Source of the DNA: Monosporascus cannonballus
Lineage: Eukaryota > Ascomycota > Sordariomycetes > Xylariales
Assembly: GCA_004154925.1 (NCBI GenBank)
Contig: QJNS01000712.1
Location: forward strand, 1-64,000
Direction of reading: 5' to 3'
Length of the DNA: 64,000 nucleotides
A model generated the notes under the pieces. That model was not told the origin of the DNA. It saw nothing but the letters and a program-made list of their open reading frames with translations, and did not search any database. The translations under genes and the position numbers were made by a program. Below are positions 55,355 through 64,000 of this stretch, one piece after another. Each line of letters begins with the position of its first letter. The stretch's first letter is position 1.

Positions 55355-56767
55355 GTGGGATGATGGGGGTGAAGGTGAAAATGAGGTGGCAAGAATTAAG
55401 AAGATGTTGTTTCTGTTCTTTTCCTCCCTGGTCTTACACGGCGAGGCGGCGAGGAAAGGCGAAGGACGGTTTGCGACACAGGTAAGAAACCAAGCCTAAG
55501 ATGGCCTAACCCGATCACATATGGTAAGTAGGGGGAGCTTCAGAATCATAGATCGGGAGTCAGAATCGATGCGATTAATGCAAAAATGCAGCGCAAAAGA
55601 ATCCCAAGGGGAGAAAATGACAGGGATCTTACGTGCCCCCTTGTGCTCGTGTAAATGGGAGGGTAGTTTAGGTGCGTTAACAGGTATCAACAAACTCACG
55701 AGAGACAGGGTAAGGAGAGTGTGGTGTGCTTTGTTCGAGTATCGAGCATTCAGAACCTGAGAGGGCCAGATGATGATGTCGGGAAGAAGGGGCGGAACGG
55801 TGACGGCGGTGACGGTAGAGGAGGCGACCAGGTTTGGATCAGAAACTTTCGTCTTCCCAAAAGTCAAAAACACGAAGCTGCGATCAACCGGAGTTCGTCA
55901 CATTTGGATTGCCGCTATCGATTAAGATGAATGAATTAATTGTTGTTTGGCGGGGTTAAAATGTGCAATGGGCAATTCTTTCCCTCCAGCAGCCTAGCGA
56001 CCTGCATTCTAACTTAGCCTCCCTCTGTCTATACGAAGTACAAATACTTAGTAACGTACCTTGTATATTTTACAGCCTAGGTCCGATTGACGCTAGCAAT
56101 GGGACTGAGTTAGGCACTTAGGCCTGGCACATGTTAAGCGCGGGGCATTCGAAGGAGGGGCTGGAACGATAAGCATCTATCATTGAAGCGTTCTGGGTAT
56201 GTGCATAAGTATCGGTAGGTAGGTACTGTAAGACGGCCGACTTCGAAAGAACAGGCGGGAGAAGGACTTACAGCTGTCGAGCCTGGCAACCGGCAAAGTT
56301 GATAACTGGGATCACTTACTCGACAGCTGATTCTTGGGGAGACCGTGTTGCTGCAAGGTGGTGTACGTAAGCAGGTGCGTACCCGTTTCCTCCGACTACG
56401 GCTGCCGACCGGGGGGAGACCTGAACCCCGGCCTGTGGTCCCTTTACAGCAGGTACATAAGCTGAATGGCTAGGTACTACCTAGTACAGTAGAGTTGGGC
56501 TTGCTTGGAGTGCTCCGCAATGAAGCGGGCTGTGCCTGCTCTTCATTTTTCCCACTTGAACCAACGGGGAAAGAGGACATGACGACGACCGCATCAACCT
56601 CGCATAACACATGATATGATGATGTTGTACGCGCTTTTACGAAATCCATGCTTCTACTTATTATTTTACATATCCTTCTAAGGCTACAGCATATACATAC
56701 TAGTAATTCATTCCACACCCACCCCCTTGCATTTTCTTGCAGACAAGAGTGAGAGGCTGCATTCGCG
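55355..56767. promoter_or_regulatory. divergent intergenic region between DBP5 and BZZ1-type gene
   Basis: About 1.4 kb between two divergent start codons, holding both promoters. Motifs of the TAGGTA type recur near 56212-56225 and 56470-56485, the second as an imperfect palindrome (AGGTACTACCT). The short frames inside (for example 55496-55873 minus) are probably untranslated leader sequence. Confidence 0.45.
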
Positions 56768-59155
56768 ATGGCCGAGGTCGATGTTGCGCCGACCTTCGGT
56801 ACTGAATTAAAGGTAGGACGGCAAAGATAACACCTTGCCTTTGGCTTTTCTCCCTTTTGCCCGTGTACCGGACTCCCGCTATCCTACAATCCGGTTTCGC
56901 TAAACATGGTTCATTCCCGTGACAGGATGGCTTCAAGCCTGCCAATGCCTGGGTCGCCAACAGTATCGCATGGCTCGACGACATCCAGGGTTTCTACCGG
57001 GAGCGCAGCGCCATCGAGAAGGAATATAGCGCAAAACTCAATGCCTTAGCCAAGAAGTATTTCGAGAAGAAGAATAAGAAGTCTGCTAGTCTAAGTGTCG
57101 GCGATACGCCTGCTATGACCCCTGGTTCTCTTGAAAATGCTTCCTTAACCATCTGGTCCGCCCATCTCACCATCCTCGAGTCGCGAGCCGACGAACACGA
57201 AAAATACGGAAACGAGTTAATTGCGAAGGTCGCCGACCCTCTGAAATTCTATGGCACCAAGTTCGAAGAGTTGCGCAAGCGGCACGCGGAATATGCCGCG
57301 AAGCTAGAGGCTGAGAGAGACTCTTCCTACGCCGACCTGCGCAAGGTCAAGGCCAAGTACGATGCCGCCTGTCAAGAGGTGGAAAGCAAGCGGAAGAAGA
57401 CCGAGTCCTCATTCGATAAGGCGAAAGCGCAAAGTCAATTCCAACAGCACGTCCAAGACATGAACAATGTTAAAAATACCTATTTGATAGCCATCAACGT
57501 CACCAATAAGCTGAAAGAACGCTACTATCACGAGTACGTGCCCGAGCTGCTAGATAGTCTGCAGGACCTCGCCGAGTTTCGCACCCTAAGACTCAATGCC
57601 ATATGGTCCACGGCTGCTAGCCTCGAGACAGCCATGTTACAAAAGAGCCAAGGACTCATTGAACATTTGTCACAAGAGATTACTAGAAACGAGCCACACT
57701 TCGACTCGATGATGTATATTCGGCACAATCTAAGCGCGTGGCAGGAGCCTGCCGACAAGACTTTTGAGCCCAGTCCGGTATGGCATGACGACGACAATAT
57801 GGTCACCGACGAGCCGGCAAAGGTTTTTCTGCGCAACGTTTTGAATAAGTCCAAGGGTCAGTTGGGAGATTTGCGACGGGAAGTCGATAAGAAAAAGAGG
57901 GATATCGAGACTATCAAGCGCATGAAACGGGCAATCCGCGAAGGGAGGGAGAAGAGAGATGAGGTTCTGGTTGTCTCGCAAATCTTCGACCTCCAAGGGG
58001 ACCTCCATCAAACTGACCGGAAACGCTTGACTGCCGAGGTAGAGACATCAACTATCACTTCCGTAGTCGGAGACGTCACTCTAGGGGCCAAGAACCACAA
58101 TTTCAAGTCCCAAACATTCAAGATCCCCACGAACTGCGACCTCTGCGGCGAGAGGATATGGGGCCTATCGGCCAAGGGCTTCGACTGCAGGGATTGTGGT
58201 TATACCTGCCACAGCAAATGCCAGATGAAGGTCCCGGCAGAATGTCCGGGTGAACTATCTAAGGAGGACCGCAAGAAATACAAACAGGAGAGGCAGGCAG
58301 TTGCAGGTTCATTGTTGAAACCCGCAAATGGTCCACAAGACCATGTCGCCGAGCTGCCTGATCTAACTCGATCCAACACCATGAACTCCTTGAGCTCGGG
58401 ATACGCGGCTAGTGCACACAGATCAGTTAGCGGCTCTGTCGCTACATCTCACTCACCGGCCGATGATGCCCCTCCAGAGCCTTCAAGTCCTCGGCCACCC
58501 TCATCCGCCGCGCCCAAGAAACCCCGGATAATGGCCCCGCCGCCTACCAGCTATGTTTGCGAGCTCCCTGGTGACTCTCCCAACGCCCCTGCTCCGACGC
58601 GGGCTCCGGAACAAAAGGGCAAGATGCTTTACACCTTCGAGGCGAGCAGCGGGGGCGAGCTTTCCGTCCCTGAAGGACGCGAGGTTGTGGTACTCGAGCC
58701 TGATGGTAAGTCTTCCATGACTCTTTGACATAGGACTAAATCGCTCACATTCCACTGTAGATGGCTCGGGTTGGGCCAAGGTCCGGCTTGGGTACAAGGA
58801 AGGATTGGTTCCCGCCTCGTACCTCGAGATCTTTGCCGCGCCCATCGCCCCTCAGGATACGGGGTCGTCGGTAAACAACCGTCCCGCTTCTACGTACTCG
58901 AACTCCGGCTCCTCGATCGGGGCGGCGTCTAAGAAGAAGGGGCCCGCGGTCGCACCCCGACGGGGGGCCAAGAAGCTGAAGTATGTAGTAGCGATGTACG
59001 ACTACTCCGCCCAGAGCGACGCGGAACACAGCATGACGGAGGGTGAGCGATTCGTCTTGATCAAGGACGACCCGGGCGACGGATGGGTCGAAGTCGAGAA
59101 GGGAGGTGCAACCAAGAGCGTGCCGGCGAGCTATGTACAGGTAGCCACGAGCTAG
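56768..59155 (+). CDS. BZZ1: BZZ1-type F-BAR, C1 and double SH3 protein
   Basis: Three exons give 739 residues: 56768-56812, 56926-58705 and 58761-59155. It is an endocytic adaptor that bends membrane through its F-BAR domain and promotes actin assembly by recruiting Las17/WASP and type I myosins. The F-BAR domain occupies roughly residues 10-270 (GFKPANAWVANSIAWLDDIQ, then GFYRERSAIEKEYSAKL). A coiled region follows, then a C1 zinc finger at about 410-460 (HNFKSQTFKIPTNCDLCGE and GFDCRDCGYTCHSKC). Two SH3 domains lie near the C-terminus: MLYTFEASSGGELSVPEG with LVPASYLEIF, and VVAMYDYSAQSDAEHSMTEG with VPASYVQV. The domain order is that of yeast Bzz1. The first exon is 45 nt, and the last intron (55 nt) lies within the first SH3 domain. 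All junctions keep phase. Confidence 0.94.
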
Positions 59156-60697
59156 GAACGGGGATACTTGCGGGGTGAGCGGCTAGATCCGGCGTCTGCC
59201 CCAGAAACAGATTCCCCCCAGAGACTGGGGAGCAGCCACCCGCCCGCGTATAAGGATCTATCCCTGTTGTCGTAGACCCGAGGGACACTACATCTGGATC
59301 AACAGTGGCTGCTGTGTATAAAGGAAGCATCATAAACGAGCGTGGCTGAATTATAAATATCAAGTCAATTCTTCCACGGGCATCCTATCTCGTGTACTAG
59401 GCTCCTGGAGAAGTACCATCGTCCCTGGCCCAAAACCCTTCGGGTGTAGGCTAGTCGTCGGGTACCCAATACCACCATAACCGCAGTCCTGACCCGCCAA
59501 GCCGTGTTATGCATACATATAGCTCGAGAGCGACAAATGGTTCACAAGGCGAGTTTCTGATGGAGCATGCTGGGTCACATTTGATGGTAAATCTATCCCT
59601 GACACCGCTGCGTCATAATTGGGGGATATGGATGACATTCAGCTGATCGAAAAGGGGCCTTAGCTGGCTGTATCGTCCGGTCCGAGCCTCGGAGGAGTTG
59701 GTGACAACTTCGGTGCCGAATGGGTCCGGTAGCTCGGCCCATCTCTACAGCGAGGTACATACATAGTTGTCTAACAAGGGTTTTGGGATCGCTATGCCAA
59801 GAATTGCAATTCACATTGCCGTCTTAATAACGAGCAATCGAACAATAAATACAAACACCAACTGGAGGTAGTCTAAGCCGTGGATTGCAAGGACGAACCG
59901 AGCCAAAATCTCTCCTAGAGCCGAGAGACCTATTAGCTTTAAGCAACGTGTCTGGCCGTCACCGATTGCCTATAACAACAGTGCGTCTCAGGGCAGCGAC
60001 TATCTGCCAAGCCGCCGTTGTGGACCTCAGCAATAATTTCCACTCTACAGATGATGCCATGCCCAAAGACTGCGTAGACTCAACCCCTGTACAGGCGCCT
60101 CAATAGCTGTTGTCCGCGTGGTTTTCCTCGGCGGGCCGACATCTCCGTAGTAAGATTCTCTAGGCCGGAGACGGCTTGGCACGACCAAGGAGCCCCCTCA
60201 CGAGCCTTTCGCCTTGTATGGACGGAAGATTGGAGAGCGTCTTGGGGTGCGGGGAATTAGGCCTTATCCGGCCACCAGTCGACTAGGAACCCGGGGAACA
60301 GAGCATCGTACAGCGTTGGAGATGCGGCGGAAGGCCCACACTCTTAACTGAATCCTTTAGCTAGCCGAGCCGCAAGGTGTCGTCGCTATACACACCGTAC
60401 GGAGACGGCCGGGCAGGGAGCAGGGCGAAATTCGATCCTGGATCCTGCAGGTTGCCCATTGGCGAATGGGCTGACGACCTTGGCAAAGCAGGGGAATAGA
60501 GAATGTCGGGAGATCATGACGTTGAGGACGCCGAATGATATTTGCAGATACTCTAAGTAAAATGGAATACCGACGAGTTACTCCTTCTTCTCCCCGTTGC
60601 TTTTCCCAGCGCCCTCTACCCTCTAGGATATCTTCGAGAGGCCGGGCCTGAGGAGCAATTTGAGTACGGCCTTCGACCGCTTCGAGGACAGACGAAG
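59156..60697. other. intergenic region without recognisable gene
   Basis: About 1.5 kb between two plus-strand genes; the right end holds the GH35 promoter. Open frames are short and overlapping, with no domain. Nothing further was seen. Confidence 0.5.
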
Positions 60698-63600
60698 ATG
60701 TTGCTCTCCGGCTTGAGGTTGTTGCCTCTGCTGCCATTTGCCTGGGTAGGTGGTGTTGAAGGCAGAGCGGTCGACACTGCCGCTGCCGCTAAGGTAGAGA
60801 GCAGACGACAACAACAGAATATTGTAAGTGCTTACCAACCTGCCTCCCGACCACACCAACTGGAGGACTACCGCTGACTAGTGAACGCAGGTCACTTGGG
60901 ATGACAAGAGCCTGATGATCAATGGCGAAAGATTAATGATATTCAGCGCCGAAGTCCACCCCTTTAGGTAAGATACCTCGGGCTTCTACGAGATCGTTCG
61001 CCTAACCCGCCCACAGGCTCCCCGTTCCGAGCCTCTGGCTTGATGTGCTCCAGAAGATCAAGGCGATGGGATACACCTGTGTCTCATTTTACGTCGACTG
61101 GTTCCTGTTAGAAGGGAAGCAGGGCGAATTCCGAGCTGAGGGAATCTTCGACCTTGAGCCCTTCTTCGAGGCCGCGAAGCAAGCCGGATTATACCTATTG
61201 GCCGTGAGTTCCGCGACGTTTGTCTTCTGGGGTTCCCGTTCTCACAACGATGACAGCGTCCTGGTCCCTACATCAACGCTGAGGTCGCTGGTGGCGGCTT
61301 TCCGGGTTGGTTACAGCGTGTTCAGGGAAGACTGAGGACAAATGATGCAGCATATCTGGAGGCCACGGCCAAGTGAGTGACCCCGAATGCCGCTATTCAA
61401 GTAGATGGTGGATTGACACTTGGTCCTGTAGCTACTCGGCCAACATCGGCCGCATCATCGCCGAGGCCCAAATCACCAACGGCGGACCAGTCATCCTGTA
61501 CCAGCCAGAGAATGAATATCAGTCTTACCTCGACGGATACGAATTTCCGGACTATGAGTACTGGGAGAACGTCGACCGGCAATTCCGAGATGCTGGTATC
61601 GTTGTGCCGTCCATCAATAACGAAGCTCACATGAACGCCTATATCACCACGTCGACCCCTGCCAGCGTCAACATCTATGGCCACGACTCGTATCCGCTCG
61701 GGTTCGACTGCTTCAACCCGACGGTCTGGCCCGAAGACGGCATCCCTACCGACTGGTTGGAGTTGAATAATCAAATCGCCCCGGACTCGCCCTATACTCT
61801 TGTCGAGGTAAGTTTCATCCCTTTGTGGAAGCGGAGCATAGACTAAGACCTCGCAGTTCCAGGGTGGAGGCTTCCAACCGCCCGGAGGTGCTGGTTTCGA
61901 AGCCTGCTCGGAGCTGCTCAACCACGAATTCGAGCGTGTTATTTATAAGAACAACTACGCCGTCGGGGCTACAATCTTCAATATTTACATGGTAAGCACT
62001 TAATACTAACAGGTACACGCGAGAGGGCTCTGACAACGCCTTGGTAGACGTTCGGTGGCACTAACTGGGGTAACCTCGGCCACGCGGAGGGCTACAGTTC
62101 CTACGACTACGGCGCGCAGATCACCGAGGAGCGCCTGGTTTACCGGGAGAAATATAGCGAGATGAAACTCCAGGCCAACTTCTTCCATGTGTCGCCGGCC
62201 TATTTAGTGGCTGACCGGTTCAACTCGTCGCTCGAATGGACGGATAATGAGGCTATCACCGTCACACCGGCAACCACGGACACTACTAAGTTCTACATTG
62301 CAAGGTCAGTTGGAGCTGTGCCCCCCGGGGTGTTAAACCACATGCTGAGTGCGACAGGCATACGCAATATGACTCGACCGAAACTGTCGCCTACCGTCTG
62401 AAGGTGCAGACTGTCAGGTTCGGCGACCTGACTGTTCCGCAACTGAGCGATAGCCTATACCTGACGCGTCGCGACTCCAAGATCCACGTCAGCGATTACC
62501 CCGTCGGTGACAAGAACCTGGTTTATTCGACGGCCGAGATTTTCACATGGTGAGCACACCTCGCCTTGGAGCGTCTGGCGTTGGCCTACTGATAGCCAGG
62601 ATCACAGGAAGAAATACAGTGACAAGACAGTGCTTGTCGTGTATGGTGGCCCGGATGAACACCACGAACTTGCGGTCGAAGGGCGTGGCAGTGATGACGA
62701 CGAAGTGGTCGAAGGATCAGATGTCACAGTTGAACAGAAAGACGGATACACGATTCTGGGTTGGGCGGTATCATCGGAACGAAAGGTTGTTCGTGTTCAC
62801 GGCAACTTCTACGTCTATCTTCTTGGTGAGTTTCCGGCTCACGGCGGCTCCGAATGAAGATAGCTAACTACATTCAGATCGCAACGAGGCCTACAATTTT
62901 TGGGTGCCTCCAGAGCCAGCACATGTCGGCACATCGTCAGTCATCGTCAAGGCCGGGTATTTAATCCGCACCGTTGAGGTCGACGACGCAACGTTGAGCT
63001 TCGTCGGCGATGTTAACGCGACAACAACCATCGAAGTCATCGGAGGTGCTCCCGAAAAGCTTCGGACCCTCAACTTCAACGGTCGATCGTTGCCATTCGA
63101 GCAAGATGAACGCGGCGTCGTGACTGCCACGGTCAAGTTCCAGAAGCCGTGCTTCAAGGTCCCGTCTTCTTCTGGACTCAAGTGGAAGAAGATCGATGCG
63201 CTTCCGGAGCTGCATCCCGACTACTCGGACGATGCGTGGACTGCTGCCGATTTGGAGGAAACCCCTAACACGGCCTTCCCTGACCTTAGGACCCCGACGA
63301 GCTTGTATGCAGGCGACTACGGTTACCACACGAGAACTCTCATCTTCCGAGGCCATTTCACCGCAAACGGTGACGAGTCGACGTTCTTCATCCAGACCCA
63401 GGGCGGCATGGCGTTCGGCTCGTCCGTGTGGCTGGACGACAAGTTCATCGGCTCCTTCGTCGGCGACTCGACTTGGGAGTCGATCAACGCGAACAGCACG
63501 TACGAGCTCCCGACCCTCGAGAAGGGGAGGCAGTACGTCTTCACCGTCGTCATCGACAACATGGGGCTCAACAACAACTACGTCATCCCGGAGGAGAAGC

Positions 63601-64000
63601 AGAAGATCCCCCGCGGCATCCTGGACTACGAGCTCGAGGGCCATCCCAAGTCGGACGTCAGCTGGAAGCTCACCGGCAACCTCGGCGGCGAGGACTACCT
63701 CGACAAGGACCGCGGCCCGCTCAACGAGGGCGGCCTCTTCGTCGAGCGGCAGGGCTACCACCTCCCGGCGGCGCCCACGGGAGACTGGGCCGACAGCGAG
63801 GGGCCCACGGAGGGGCTCTCCGAGCCCGGCATCGCCTACTACGCCACGTCGTTCGACCTCAACCTGCCCGCGGGCTACGACATCCCCATCTCGTTCGAGT
63901 TCGTCAACGCGACGGCCGCGGCCTACCGGGCCCAGATCTTCGTCAACGGATACCAGTTCGGCACCTACATGCACCACATCGGCCCGCAGACCAGGTATCC
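60698..64000 (+). CDS. secreted GH35 beta-galactosidase, 3' end outside window
   Basis: Ten exons are visible, ending at the window edge: 60698-60823, 60891-60967, 61017-61203, 61257-61372, 61432-61807, 61857-61991, 62048-62304, 62358-62549, 62608-62825 and 62878 onwards, giving about 935 residues so far. Fungal GH35 enzymes are about 1000 residues long, so little is missing. The enzyme releases terminal beta-D-galactose from plant cell-wall polysaccharides or lactose. A hydrophobic signal peptide ([17 protein letters not shown]) starts the protein. [15 protein letters not shown] and [13 protein letters not shown] carry the family signature, with E197 as likely acid/base; LVEFQGGGF carries E294 as likely nucleophile. 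The spacing of 97 residues is close to that of known fungal enzymes. FGGTNWGN follows, and the C-terminal half holds the beta-rich accessory domains. All nine introns are short and phase-consistent. Confidence 0.93.

Overview
The window looks like nuclear DNA of a filamentous ascomycete (Pezizomycotina, most likely Sordariomycetes). Genes are split by short introns (about 49-190 nt) with GTRNGT donors and CTAAC/CTGAC branch sites 10-20 nt before the acceptor. The proteins belong to ascomycete families (CFEM, Uds1, LaeA-like, BZZ1, fungal GH35). One 8.5 kb AT-rich block carries the signature of repeat-induced point mutation (RIP). Genus cannot be set from the sequence alone. All gene models were spliced by hand from splice signals and checked for reading phase; none has RNA support.

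Layout: (1) 0.4-4.1 kb: WKF-domain protein (minus) divergent from the 20S proteasome alpha-1 subunit (plus). (2) 5.9-10.2 kb: a four-exon gene of unknown function and a RING/ankyrin-type protein. (3) 13.7-16.0 kb: an Uds1-domain septation-type protein. (4) 16.0-23.0 kb: the longest stretch with no recognisable gene. (5) 23.1-33.7 kb: leukotriene-A4-hydrolase-type M1 aminopeptidase, a DUF1993 protein, an ArfGAP/UBA protein with a 17-nt exon, and a LaeA-like methyltransferase. (6) 36.3-44.8 kb: a RIP-degraded nest of transposons. An LTR retrotransposon of Ty3/Gypsy type (minus strand, 204-bp LTRs) sits inside an element with about 88-bp terminal inverted repeats bounded by TA. (7) 45.3-52.1 kb: PLP-dependent decarboxylase, DUF2462 protein with a 12-bp coding minisatellite, and a CFEM membrane protein with a long polyQ tail. 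(8) 53.8-64.0 kb: DEAD-box helicase Dbp5 divergent from a BZZ1-type F-BAR/C1/SH3 protein, then a ten-exon GH35 beta-galactosidase cut by the right edge.

The genes do not form an operon-like pathway. Most are housekeeping genes (proteasome, mRNA export, vesicle and actin traffic, aminopeptidase) mixed with surface, secreted or regulatory genes. The LaeA-like methyltransferase and the PLP decarboxylase are the nearest genes on either side of the transposon island, but no backbone enzyme of a metabolite cluster is present. The points that most deserve a second look are the nested RIP island with readable active-site decay, two GC-AG introns with the same GCGAGT donor in unrelated genes, the 17-nt microexon inside a zinc finger, and several stop-free, frame-neutral introns that would escape simple ORF-based annotation. 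I found no clearly new multi-gene system.
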